Assembly (NCBI RefSeq): GCF_000185905.1
Contig: NC_014918.1
Coordinates: 361,540 to 425,539 of the forward strand
DNA length: 64,000 nt
Direction of reading: 5' to 3'
Source of the DNA: Mesorhizobium ciceri biovar biserrulae WSM1271
GTDB taxonomy: Bacteria > Pseudomonadota > Alphaproteobacteria > Rhizobiales > Rhizobiaceae
The notes under the pieces were generated by a model. That model saw only the letters and a program-made list of their open reading frames with translations, had not been told where the DNA came from and ran no database searches. Numbering within the stretch: position 1 is the stretch's first letter; each line of letters opens with the position of its first letter. Shown here piece by piece: positions 1-7,651 of this stretch. Position numbers and translations under genes: made by a program.

Positions 1-430
1 TCAGGCCGGATTTCATCACCAAGCGTCTGCTATCAACGCTCGGGTGGCACCCTCGTCGGTTGCGAACGCTCCCTTGGCGAGCAGATAAAGGAAGTTTCGG
101 GCGCTCGCCCGCACCGCTCAAAACGATGGTGCGCGAACTGCGGTCTCCAGCGATCGGCTTTCAGTCGGGTAACGGTTGACCTCCGCATGCAAACGCACCT
201 GCAGGAGGCACGCTGACCTACCCTATGTCAGCGAATATCGTTTGAGGCCGCTAGAGACGAATTGGGGTCGGTCCGAGCTTTGGACGTTTGCGTCTCGTCA
301 TGATGGAGGAGGTCGGCCATTGCTTTTGATGCCTTCGACCAAGCCTCAGCCGGCAAAGCGAGCCCGCCTACCGCCTTGAGCGGGTGGAAGCGCCCTCCCC
401 TCCCCTAAGCCGCTCCGCTGATGGGGCGGT

Positions 431-446
431 TTTTACTGCCGTAAAG
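431..446. promoter_or_regulatory. Candidate RepB-binding site (parS-like), upstream copy
   Basis: The 16 bases contain the partial palindrome TTTAC-TGCC-GTAAA. Its reverse complement gives the same core as the site at 1890-1905 (TTTAC-GGCA-GTAAA). repABC plasmids carry 16-bp RepB sites of the general form GTT-N4-GC-N4-AAC; this copy keeps the TT, GC and AA positions but not the outer G and C. Two copies of one element flanking repA support a partition or autoregulation role. This is inferred from sequence only. Confidence 0.55.
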
Positions 447-624
447 ACTGCTCTTTGTGTCAGAAAAACCAGGCGTTTAGCCAGATGAGCGGGAGAGTTC
501 CAGTCGAACGACAACCCGCCATTATCCGACGACAGCAGGAATCGGCCGCAAGGAAGCCCGCTAGTGCTGTTCACCTTCTGTTAACCTAAAACTTCTTGCC
601 GGGCTTTCCGAATCGGAGCTTAAT

Positions 625-659
625 GGCGCTTGTTGAATAATTTCATCGCAAAAAGCGCC
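625..659. promoter_or_regulatory. Inverted repeat just upstream of repA
   Basis: GGCGCTT at 625-631 is matched by AAGCGCC at 653-659, with AT-rich flanks that extend the symmetry apart from a one-base bulge. It lies about 20-55 bases before the repA start. It could be an operator for RepA autorepression or a leader hairpin. There is no T-tract after it, so a terminator is less likely. Confidence 0.4.
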
Positions 660-679
660 AATTCAGGTTTTCGACGAGA

Positions 680-1882
680 ATGAATATCGCCATGCGGCTA
701 CCGAGCTTCGAGTTCGATGAGAAAATCCTCGAGCAGGGTGCTGAGATATCACGGCGCCTTAACCAGCTTCGGATGGAGAAATTTCCCCCCGATGCGGCGA
801 AGACGCTGCGTTCGTTTTCGATGGCAGAAGTCGCTCACTATCTTGGTGTCTCGCAGAACAATCTGAAGCGCCTTCATCTGGAGGGCAAGGGCCCCCTGCC
901 CGAGCAGATCCCATCGGGACGCCGGTCCTACACTGCCCAGCAGATGCTTGAGCTGCGCCATTTCCTGGACCAGCATGGCAGGACCGAAGTCAAGAAGTAT
1001 GTCCCGCACCGCAAGTCCGGCGACAAGCTCCAGGTCGTTGCTGTCGTCAACTTCAAGGGGGGCAGTGGCAAGACAACGACTGCCGCCCACCTCGCCCAGC
1101 ATCTGGCCTTGACCGGCCACCGTGTTCTTGCAATCGATCTCGATCCTCAAGCCTCACTGTCGGCCCTGCATGGCTTCCAGCCGGAACTTGATAACAACCT
1201 CTCGCTCTATGAGGCGATTCGTTACGATGACGAACGCCGCTCGATTGCGGACGTAATCCTTCCGACGAATTTTCCAGGTCTCGATATCATCCCCGCCAAT
1301 CTCGAATTGCAGGAATACGAATACGACACGCCCCTCGCCATGCAGGATAAGACGTCAAATGCCGGGCGCCAGTTCTTCACGCGCATGGCGAAGGCGTTAA
1401 CGGAGGTCGACGATCGCTATGACGTTGTCGTGGTTGATTGCCCGCCCCAGCTTGGCTACCTGACGTTGACGGCCATGTCGGCGGCGACGTCGGTTCTCAT
1501 TACAGTTCATCCGCAGATGCTCGACCTGATGTCTATGAGCCAGTTCCTGCTCATGCTCGGCGGCATATTGAAAACCATCAAGGCCGCCGGTGCGGCAATC
1601 GAGCTCGATTGGTTTCGATATCTGATCACACGCTACGAGCCGACGGATATCCCGCAGGCGCAGATGGTAGGCTTCATGCAGTCCATGCTTGCCGGCCAGA
1701 TCCTGGAGAATCCGATGTTGAAGTCGACGGCGATTTCGGACGCGGGTCTCACCAAGCAGACGCTCTACGAGGTGGAGAAGTCGGCCTTTACCCGTTCCAC
1801 CTACGACCGTGCACTGGAATCCCTCGATGCGGTCAATGCTGAAATCGCGACGCTGATCCATCGTGCGTGGGGACGGTCATGA
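680..1882 (+). CDS. repA: Plasmid partition ATPase RepA
   Basis: ParA-type partition ATPase of the repABC replication unit, 400 residues. It positions plasmid copies with RepB and represses the repABC promoter. The N-terminal part (about 35-105) holds a MerR/ParA-type helix-turn-helix (MAEVAHYLGVSQNNLKRLHLE), followed by the deviant Walker A motif KGGSGKTT near residue 124, the DLDPQASLS motif and the Walker B region VVVDCPPQLGY. Length and motif order are those of the family. An ATG four codons downstream (692) is an alternative start. It is followed by a candidate RepB site and then repB, as in typical repABC operons. Identification is secure. Confidence 0.97.
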   Translation: MNIAMRLPSFEFDEKILEQGAEISRRLNQLRMEKFPPDAAKTLRSFSMAEVAHYLGVSQNNLKRLHLEGKGPLPEQIPSGRRSYTAQQMLELRHFLDQHGRTEVKKYVPHRKSGDKLQVVAVVNFKGGSGKTTTAAHLAQHLALTGHRVLAIDLDPQASLSALHGFQPELDNNLSLYEAIRYDDERRSIADVILPTNFPGLDIIPANLELQEYEYDTPLAMQDKTSNAGRQFFTRMAKALTEVDDRYDVVVVDCPPQLGYLTLTAMSAATSVLITVHPQMLDLMSMSQFLLMLGGILKTIKAAGAAIELDWFRYLITRYEPTDIPQAQMVGFMQSMLAGQILENPMLKSTAISDAGLTKQTLYEVEKSAFTRSTYDRALESLDAVNAEIATLIHRAWGRS

Positions 1883-1889
1883 CGGCGAA

Positions 1890-1905
1890 GTTTACGGCAG
1901 TAAAA
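1890..1905. promoter_or_regulatory. Candidate RepB-binding site (parS) between repA and repB
   Basis: The 16-mer GTTTACGGCAGTAAAA fits the rhizobial repABC consensus GTT-N4-GC-N4-AAC at all fixed positions except the last. It starts 8 bases after the repA stop codon, which is a position where several repABC plasmids carry their centromere-like site. The same partial palindrome occurs at 431-446. Confidence 0.65.
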
Positions 1906-1959
1906 ACTGGAAATTTTGTCTTTGAAATCAAATCGCTAACCGCGATTGGAGGCGGTTAA

Positions 1960-2925
1960 ATGGCACGCAGGGACATTTTCGGCAGTGTGTTGGGCCCTGC
2001 GACGGCAGTGGCTGATGCGAAGGACGTATCCGGGTATGCCGTTCGCGGGGCGTCGCGCTCCATCATGCAATCCTTCGAGGAGCTCTCCAAGAGCTCGGTC
2101 GTGGATCTCGATCCGGCATTTGTCGACACCTCCTTCGTTTCGGATCGCCTGGACGAAGACGATGAGGCATATCAGGAGTTGCTTGCGGCCATTCGGGAAA
2201 GAGGCCAAGATTCTCCGATCCTGGTCAGGCCTCATCCTGAGCTCTCCGGTCGCTTTCAGACCGTCTTCGGGCATCGGCGCGTCAAGGTTGCCCGCCAGCT
2301 GGGACGGCCAGTACGCGCGGTCGTCAAGAAGATGGGCGATGAGGATCATGTTATTGCCCAGGGCCAAGAGAACGCCGCAAGGGCCAATTTGTCCTTCATC
2401 GAAAGGACCCTGTTTGCCGATCGCATTCTCAAGCGCGGCCACACGCCCGACACGGTGAAGTCGGCTTTGGCGCTCGATGACACGACCTTCTCGAAGATGC
2501 GTTCTGTTACCAGCAACATTCCAGAGCCAGTCATTGTGGCCATTGGCGCCGCCAAGACTGTTGGTCGGGACAGGTGGTGGCAGCTCGCCAAGCTCATGGA
2601 GCATCCGGATAGCGCGGGCAGGGCGGCCGACTATGTGGCAAGTCCAGAGTTCGCCACGTCAGGCAGTGACGCACGATTTGCGCGTCTGTTCGACTTCATG
2701 AGCGCGCCGGCAAAACGCGCGCCAGCAGCATCGAAGACACAGGAAAAGGCTTGGGCACCGCACGACAGATCCGTGCGAGCCAAGATCACCGACACAGGAA
2801 AAGTGTTTACGCTTGCCCTGAAGGCCAAGGAAGCCTCGCCGTTCGGAGCGTTCATAACCGATCGGCTGGACGAGCTTTTCGAGGCTTTTCGGCAATCGGA
2901 AACAGCCAAGAAAACAGGAGACTGA
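1960..2925 (+). CDS. repB: Plasmid partition protein RepB
   Basis: ParB-family centromere-binding protein of the repABC unit, 321 residues. A ParB/Srx-like N-terminal domain spans roughly residues 55-150, with the GHRR box (VFGHRRVKVARQLG) and the ENAARANLSFIE segment that in ParB proteins participates in CTP and DNA interaction. A helix-turn-helix region follows (about 165-200). The start is supported by GGAGG a few bases upstream of the ATG. It works with RepA and presumably binds the partial palindromes at 431-446 and 1890-1905. The C-terminus is basic and predicted to dimerise in the family. Confidence 0.96.
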   Translation: MARRDIFGSVLGPATAVADAKDVSGYAVRGASRSIMQSFEELSKSSVVDLDPAFVDTSFVSDRLDEDDEAYQELLAAIRERGQDSPILVRPHPELSGRFQTVFGHRRVKVARQLGRPVRAVVKKMGDEDHVIAQGQENAARANLSFIERTLFADRILKRGHTPDTVKSALALDDTTFSKMRSVTSNIPEPVIVAIGAAKTVGRDRWWQLAKLMEHPDSAGRAADYVASPEFATSGSDARFARLFDFMSAPAKRAPAASKTQEKAWAPHDRSVRAKITDTGKVFTLALKAKEASPFGAFITDRLDELFEAFRQSETAKKTGD

Positions 2926-2931
2926 AACCGC

Positions 2932-2970
2932 AAAAGAAAAAGGCCCCCGAACGTCGCCGTCGCGGAAGCC
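2932..2970 (-). terminator. Intrinsic terminator of the repB-repC antisense RNA
   Basis: Read on the minus strand, GGCTTCCG (plus 2963-2970) can pair with CGGGGGCC (plus 2942-2949) using two G-U pairs, with a 13-base loop, followed by a T-rich run (plus 2931-2941). This is the expected 3' end of the counter-transcribed RNA. Confidence 0.6.
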
Positions 2971-2986
2971 CTTCTCGTCTGTAGCA
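2932..2986 (-). ncRNA. Counter-transcribed incompatibility RNA (ctRNA) of repABC
   Basis: repABC plasmids encode a small antisense RNA of roughly 50-60 nt between repB and repC that limits RepC synthesis and causes incompatibility. Here a minus-strand promoter at 2992-3020 and a minus-strand hairpin plus T-tract at 2932-2970 define a transcript of about 55 nt entirely inside the 153-base repB-repC gap. Its target would be the repC leader. Position, size and signals fit the family; transcription itself is not shown. Confidence 0.65.
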
Positions 2987-2991
2987 AGCTG

Positions 2992-3020
2992 AGAATCGCA
3001 CTTCCCCGAATCACTGTCAA
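2992..3020 (-). promoter_or_regulatory. Promoter of the antisense ctRNA
   Basis: On the minus strand a perfect -35 hexamer TTGACA (plus 3015-3020) is followed after 17 bases by GATTCT (plus 2992-2997) as a weak -10. Transcription would start near 2985 and run towards repB. A strong -35 facing away from repC in this gap is typical for the ctRNA promoter. Confidence 0.6.
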
Positions 3021-3078
3021 GAGTCGTGGCGCCATTTCGGCGAGCAGATTTCTTTTGCCTGATTGAAAGGTGAGGGAA

Positions 3079-4284
3079 ATGGAGAGTGGGTTTGCGACGA
3101 CGCCCTTCGGGCGGCGGCCGATGACGCTTGCGTTGGTGAAAGCCAACACGGCGTCAAGGCAGATACCTCAGGGGTCTGTCGTCGAGAAATGGCAGGTTTA
3201 TCGGTGGCTGTGCGAGGGCAAGTCGATTGTCGGCGTCGGCGATCGCGCCCTGGCGGTGCTCAGCGGGCTTTTGACGTTTTATCCAGACGACCAGATCAGC
3301 GAGGAAAACGGGTTGATGGTCTTTCCGTCCAACGCTCAGCTATCGCTGCGGGCGCACGGCATGGCCGATTCCACGCTGCGCAGGAACCTGGCGGAACTGG
3401 TAAGTTGCGGCCTCATCATCCGCAGGGACAGCGCCAACGGCAAAAGATTTGCCCGCAAAGGGCCGGGCGGGGCTGTGGTGGAGGCCTTCGGCTTCTCCCT
3501 GGCCCCGTTGATCACCAGGGCAGCGGAGTTTCAGCAGGCGGCCGACCAGGTTCGAGCCGACGGTCGGGCGCTCAGACTGATGCGGGAGCGCATCACGCTG
3601 CACCGCCGCGACATCCATAAGCTGATCGAGGCGGCTGTCGAGGAGGATGTGCCCGGGGACTGGGGAACGCTGTGGAAGCGGTTCCGGGCCATTGTGGACG
3701 CAATTCCACGCCGGGCAGGCCTGTCGGAGCTGGAAGGGGTCGTCGCCGAGCTGGTAGAGCTGCACGAAGCGGTCAACAAGATGCTGGAAAGCTTCACAAA
3801 TGCCAAGAATCCTAGCGGCAATGAGTCCCATAATGAGCGGCAGCAATCTGATTCAAACACAGACTCCGCTTTTGTATTTGAACCGGCTTTCGAAAAAAGC
3901 AGGGCGGAGGCCGAGCCAACATCCCACCCCCCCGAGAAGCCGAAAGGCTACCCGATTGGACTGGTGCTGCGGGCCTGTCCCGATATTGCCGACTATGCCG
4001 TCAACGGGATCGGAAGCTGGCGCGACTTGATGATGACCGCCGCCCAGGTGCGAGGATACCTTGGCGTGTCGCCTTCAGCCTATGAGGAGGCTTGCCATGT
4101 GATGGGCCAGGAAGTTGCCGCGATCGTGATCGCCTGCATTCTGCAAAGAGCGCAGCATATCAACTCGGCTGGCGGTTATCTGCGCGTGCTGACCGAAAAG
4201 GCAAAAGCGGGTGAGTTTTCTGTTGGACCTATGCTCATGGCGGCGCTGAAAGCCAATGGCGCGTCAGCACGGATGACCGGATGA
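3079..4284 (+). CDS. repC: Replication initiator RepC
   Basis: Initiator protein of repABC replicons, 401 residues, with oriV expected inside the gene itself. The N-terminus (MESGFATTPFGRRPMTLALV) is the conserved RepC start, followed by the winged-helix region that includes the segment SLRAHGMADSTLRRNLAELVSCGLIIRRDS. A Ser/Glu-rich linker near residues 240-280 separates a C-terminal domain. I chose the ATG at 3079 because AGGTGAGGG precedes it at proper spacing and it matches family N-termini; a GTG at 3070 is in frame three codons earlier. It is controlled in cis by the antisense RNA in its leader. Confidence 0.96.
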   Translation: MESGFATTPFGRRPMTLALVKANTASRQIPQGSVVEKWQVYRWLCEGKSIVGVGDRALAVLSGLLTFYPDDQISEENGLMVFPSNAQLSLRAHGMADSTLRRNLAELVSCGLIIRRDSANGKRFARKGPGGAVVEAFGFSLAPLITRAAEFQQAADQVRADGRALRLMRERITLHRRDIHKLIEAAVEEDVPGDWGTLWKRFRAIVDAIPRRAGLSELEGVVAELVELHEAVNKMLESFTNAKNPSGNESHNERQQSDSNTDSAFVFEPAFEKSRAEAEPTSHPPEKPKGYPIGLVLRACPDIADYAVNGIGSWRDLMMTAAQVRGYLGVSPSAYEEACHVMGQEVAAIVIACILQRAQHINSAGGYLRVLTEKAKAGEFSVGPMLMAALKANGASARMTG

Positions 4285-4399
4285 GCGGCAAGATATCGCG
4301 GGGCAGCGGCGTAAGGATGTGACCGGTGCTGTTGAGGTGGCCTGGCACATTCCCACCTGTCGGCGGGGTTTGCGGCGCGGCCACTGAACGGGTTCGTTC

Positions 4400-4428
4400 T
4401 TGAAAACAGTCTACAAGTGCCATATCTT
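4400..4428 (+). promoter_or_regulatory. Promoter of the first toxin-antitoxin operon
   Basis: TTGAAA (4400-4405), a 17-base spacer and TATCTT (4423-4428) form a plausible sigma-70 type promoter. Half-sites of the type CATAT/ATATG recur at 4421-4425, 4440-4444 and near 4452-4456, overlapping the -10 and the start region, and could be the operator for autorepression by the antitoxin. Confidence 0.45.
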
Positions 4429-4470
4429 CTGCACACGAAATATGACTCCCGATATGGTAGGATGAACACC

Positions 4471-4860
4471 ATGGGCCAGGCACTCAAGATAGCCGAGCAG
4501 AATGGACCTCTCATCTTGTCCTACATGGACCGGAATGGGAAGATTGCGATTGGGCAGGTCGCGGACGGTTTTGGCATGTCCAAAGGCCAGTTGGCCCAGA
4601 CTGCAGGTCTTGCACGCGAGACGCTTTATCGGTCAGAGCGTAGCGCCACGGTAAAGACCCAGGGGCGTCTGCGAGAAATGCTCGAGATCATCAGCCGAGT
4701 GACGGAATGGGCGGGTGGCAAGGAGCAGGCGATGGCCTGGTATCGGGCTCAGCCGCTTCCGGCATTTGGGGGACGCACCGCTGAGGCGCTGGTGAAGGAC
4801 GGCAAGGCAGCAGCGGTCCGTGATTATCTCGATCACATGGCCGTTGGCGGGTTTGCGTGA
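4471..4860 (+). CDS. Xre/MbcA/ParS-type antitoxin
   Basis: Antitoxin of a RES-Xre toxin-antitoxin pair, about 129 residues. The first half is an Xre-like helix-turn-helix (KGQLAQTAGLARETLYRSER); the C-terminal part (GGKEQAMAWYRAQPLPAFGG then TAEALVKDGKAAAVRDYLDH) is the toxin-binding domain formerly DUF2384. The start at 4471 is preferred because GGTAGG lies nine bases upstream; an ATG at 4462 abuts that motif too closely. It overlaps the toxin gene by 4 bases, so the two are translationally coupled. It is a paralogue of the antitoxin at 8934-9320. Confidence 0.85.
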   Translation: MGQALKIAEQNGPLILSYMDRNGKIAIGQVADGFGMSKGQLAQTAGLARETLYRSERSATVKTQGRLREMLEIISRVTEWAGGKEQAMAWYRAQPLPAFGGRTAEALVKDGKAAAVRDYLDHMAVGGFA

Positions 4861-5375
4861 GGTTCGTCGGAACCTGCTACCGCGCACATGATCCACGTTG
4901 GGCATTCAAGCCGACTTCCGGCGAAGGAGCGGCGATCCGAGGGGCTCGATTCAATCCCAAAGGCGTGCCGGCGCTCTATCTGGCGCTGACCATCATGACA
5001 GCGATCAAGGAAGCCAACCAGGGCTTCGCACAGCGGATCGATCCCTGCGTGCTTTGCTCCTATGAGATCGATTGTGACGACATCGCGGATCTGACAACGG
5101 AAGAGCGGAGAGGAGAGTTTTCTGTGACGCTCGAAGAGATGGCCTGTGCCTGGGCGACGGCTCTCAGCAACGGAGAACGTCCAGCGTCCTGGTCCATCTA
5201 TGAGCGGTTGCAACCCCGAAATGTTGCCGGCATCGTGGTTCCGAGCTTCGCGCCGGGGGCCGAGATGGAGGATCGCAATCTGGTCCTTTGGAACTGGGGC
5301 CCCGATCTCCCGCACAAGGTGGCTGTATTCGACCCCAGTGGTCGGCTGCCGAGGGATCAGCTGTCTTGGCGATAG
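4857..5375 (+). CDS. RES-domain toxin
   Basis: RES toxins consume NAD+ (as hydrolase or phosphorylase) and arrest growth; the partner antitoxin blocks the active site. The 172-residue protein covers the whole domain: YRAHDPRWAFKPTSGEGAAI near the N-terminus with the conserved Arg and Gly-rich loop, GARFNPKGVPALYLA, the Glu in TAIKEANQG, and the PASWSIYERL segment with the conserved Ser. It starts at a GTG overlapping the antitoxin stop. The module most likely stabilises the plasmid, since it sits directly after repC. A second full copy lies at 8413-8937 in the opposite orientation. Confidence 0.87.
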   Translation: MRFVGTCYRAHDPRWAFKPTSGEGAAIRGARFNPKGVPALYLALTIMTAIKEANQGFAQRIDPCVLCSYEIDCDDIADLTTEERRGEFSVTLEEMACAWATALSNGERPASWSIYERLQPRNVAGIVVPSFAPGAEMEDRNLVLWNWGPDLPHKVAVFDPSGRLPRDQLSWR

Positions 5376-5398
5376 ACCGATCCGCCAGGGGAGGGGGC

Positions 5399-6619
5399 CT
5401 ACAGTCCACTGGCCCTGGTGAGATTGACGCGAAACCGGTCCCTGCGCCGCTGGTAGCGGCGGGTCATTTCGGCCGACGTATGGCCAAGCTGCTTTTGAAC
5501 GTAACGCTCGTCGACCTCAGCCGATGAGGCAAGACCGGCGCGCAAGGAATGACCGGAAAATTTCTCTGCACGATCGCCTTCGGACAGGTCGCCACGAACC
5601 CCGGCTGCGAGGGCGGTGCGTTTGACCAGCCGCGCCACTTCCTGGTCGTTGAGCCGCTCGGCTGCAACTGCTTTGCCGTTTCCGGTGACGCGTCGAAACA
5701 ACGGCCCATGGCCGACCCTCGCCAGTTTCAGCCAGGTTTGCACCGCCACAACCGGGCATGTGGCATCGGACGAGCCACGGCCGATCTCGACCTCGCGCCA
5801 GCCGGTCTTTCCGCGCAATGCGACGAGAACGCCTTTGTCCAAAACCTCGATCCAGCCGCGGCCGTCCTGGGTTTGGTCCCTGGCAACGTCCAGGCCAACG
5901 ATTTCAGAACGCCGCAGGCCGCCGGCGAAACCCAACAGGAGCATGGCGCGGTCGCGCAGGCCGCGCAACGTTCCACGGTCAAGGGTCTCGAGCATGGCAA
6001 TCAGGTCTTCAGTCAGAATGGCTTCCTTTTGCCGGGGAGGGGAGGCGTGAGTGTTGCGAATGCCGGCCAGCACAGTGGCGATATGCCGGTCCTTCCTGTC
6101 CAATGGCTGGCCACGCTGAGAAAAATTCCAGGTGATCGAGGAGAGACGTCGCTCGATGGTCGAGACGGCGTTCGGCTTCTTGTCGCCCGTCACCTTACCG
6201 GACGCGCAGGCCGTGATGTAAAGGCCAACGACCTGCGGGTCGGGCGGCAACACATCGAGATGCTGGCGGCGCGCCCAGGCGCAAAAATGCTTCCAATCGG
6301 CGGCGTAGGCGCGCCGGGTGTTCGCCGAGCTTGCTGCCTCGACGTAATCGCGCGCGCGCTCGGCGAGCCCTTCCAGGTGCGCCGGCAGGGGAGGGGCGTT
6401 TTGCGGCTCGCAGGGTGCCTGCGCCATTTCCATGACGATATCGACAATATCAGGCAAGTCGTCAGCTGGAGGCGAGGGAGGGGAGGTGCTGGCGATCGCG
6501 GTCGTGCTGTGGGACGGCGCTTTGCTCTCCTCAGGACGATTTTCGCGGCTCAGGTCGACGATAGGGGCCATTCTGCTAGCATGGCTTGTAACGAACGATA
6601 ATGCAACATTATCATTCAT
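5399..6619 (-). CDS. Tyrosine site-specific recombinase (integrase family)
   Basis: Tyrosine recombinase of 406 residues, or 390 if translation starts at the internal Met at 6571. A SAM-like N-terminal domain (about 80-190) binds DNA; the catalytic domain has the full active site: R236 in GGLRRSE, K271 in RGKTGW, H357 and R360 in GHSLR, H380 in LGHTS and nucleophile Y389 in TRRYQR. Located beside repABC, it is a good candidate for plasmid dimer resolution, although integrase activity cannot be excluded. It diverges from the DUF1403 gene, and the palindrome at 6597-6613 overlaps its 5' end. The Pro/Ser-rich first 75 residues look disordered. Confidence 0.88.
   Translation of the reverse strand: MNDNVALSFVTSHASRMAPIVDLSRENRPEESKAPSHSTTAIASTSPPSPPADDLPDIVDIVMEMAQAPCEPQNAPPLPAHLEGLAERARDYVEAASSANTRRAYAADWKHFCAWARRQHLDVLPPDPQVVGLYITACASGKVTGDKKPNAVSTIERRLSSITWNFSQRGQPLDRKDRHIATVLAGIRNTHASPPRQKEAILTEDLIAMLETLDRGTLRGLRDRAMLLLGFAGGLRRSEIVGLDVARDQTQDGRGWIEVLDKGVLVALRGKTGWREVEIGRGSSDATCPVVAVQTWLKLARVGHGPLFRRVTGNGKAVAAERLNDQEVARLVKRTALAAGVRGDLSEGDRAEKFSGHSLRAGLASSAEVDERYVQKQLGHTSAEMTRRYQRRRDRFRVNLTRASGL
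6597..6613. promoter_or_regulatory. Perfect 7-3-7 palindrome at the recombinase 5' end
   Basis: GATAATG, three bases, CATTATC. It lies between the two possible starts of the recombinase (6619 and 6571), with a TATAAT-like hexamer just upstream on the minus strand. If transcription begins at that hexamer, the palindrome is in the leader and the start at 6571 is the true one. It could be an operator or a binding site of the recombinase itself. Confidence 0.45.
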
Positions 6620-6659
6620 TATATCTGCACGACAGGCTGTGCGTTTTGGGTCGAAATTG

Positions 6660-7649
6660 ATGGCGCAAAGCGCACGGGCGCTTTACGCTCCAATCATGAT
6701 TCGCCTCGATCCCGCGACCGCCAGCCTCGCCGCGCCGCCGACCGTACCGGCCTGGGCGCTCGCGTCCGGTCGTGACGCCAGCGAGATCGACGCCGCCTTC
6801 CAGGCCGGCGCCGCCCTGGGTGCCCTCGACACGCTTGCCCGCGCGCAAGCCAGTTGGGCCGGGACCTGGCGGCAGCGGCTGGCGCTTCGCTGTGCCGCCG
6901 CCAGCATGCGGTTGGCTGGGCGCGCCGAAGACGAGGCCGCCCTGCGCGACGCCTGGCACCTGCGCCCGGCCGGCGCCGATCCCGGCCCCGCCGGCGCCAT
7001 CCTTGGCGCCTGGCGGCAGTTGGCCGGGCAGCCGCCCGGTGCCAGCGCCGATCGACTCGAAAACATCGTCGGCCAGCTCGGCCTCCATTGGGAAGGCGCC
7101 GCGCTTGCCGACCTGGGCACGGAGATCGAACAAGTGGTGAGGTCGCAGCGGCCGGCGCCGTTCGCCGCGGCGGCGATCGCCGCTCACGTCGTCGCCGTAC
7201 GCCCCGACTGCGAGCTTTTGGCTTGGTGGCTGGCCGACCTGGTGCTGGCGCACGGCCTGCGCTGGCCGCGGCCGGTGCCGCTGCTGATGGCGCAAGCCTT
7301 TGGGCCGACTTTTCGCGGCGAGGCCGGCGGCAAGCGCATCCGACCCGCGGACAAGAATTTTGAGCGCGCGGTCTGCGTCGCGCTGGTTCACGCGGCGGCG
7401 GACGCGTGCCGGCTGGCGGCCGAGCTGTCGCGTCGCGCGGAGCGGCTCATCGCCGTCGCACCGAAGCTCAGGGCGAAGGGGGCGGGCGATGTGATCCAAA
7501 GACTGCTCGACGACGACGCCGTCTCCGGATCGCTGACGACCAAAAGCCTGTCGCGCTTTGCGGCGCGACGCCTGTTCGAGCGGCTGCAACAGCTCGATGC
7601 CGTGCGCGAGCTTTCCGGCCGCACTACTTTTCGGCTGTTTGGGCTGTAG
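6660..7649 (+). CDS. DUF1403 family protein
   Basis: Protein of about 329 residues of the DUF1403 family, known mainly from rhizobial plasmids beside repABC and scpB. It is rich in Ala and Arg, with a conserved start region (LDPATASLAAPPTVPAWALA then FQAGAALGALDTLAR). No catalytic motif or signal peptide is visible and the function is unknown. The start could be the ATG at 6660 or the one at 6696; neither has a strong ribosome site. Two bases separate its stop from the scpB-like start, so the pair is an operon. Linkage to partition genes suggests a role in plasmid segregation, which is inference. Confidence 0.8.
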   Translation: MAQSARALYAPIMIRLDPATASLAAPPTVPAWALASGRDASEIDAAFQAGAALGALDTLARAQASWAGTWRQRLALRCAAASMRLAGRAEDEAALRDAWHLRPAGADPGPAGAILGAWRQLAGQPPGASADRLENIVGQLGLHWEGAALADLGTEIEQVVRSQRPAPFAAAAIAAHVVAVRPDCELLAWWLADLVLAHGLRWPRPVPLLMAQAFGPTFRGEAGGKRIRPADKNFERAVCVALVHAAADACRLAAELSRRAERLIAVAPKLRAKGAGDVIQRLLDDDAVSGSLTTKSLSRFAARRLFERLQQLDAVRELSGRTTFRLFGL

Positions 7650-7651
7650 CG

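Larger units (their letters stand above)
1..679. other. Region upstream of repABC, no supported gene
   Basis: No coding sequence with a recognisable family is visible here. Short open frames exist (for example 176-379 on the plus strand) but have no ribosome binding site or family resemblance. The stretch carries a partial palindrome at 431-446 that matches the site between repA and repB, and an inverted repeat at 625-659 just before repA. It is therefore best read as the regulatory and partition region of the replicon. Confidence 0.6.

Noticed and set aside
176..379. 67-codon frame upstream of repA
   Set aside because: No ribosome site, no recognisable sequence, and it lies in the expected regulatory region.
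5549..6601. 350-codon plus-strand frame opposite the recombinase
   Set aside because: Antisense shadow; the minus-strand recombinase has the full active site.
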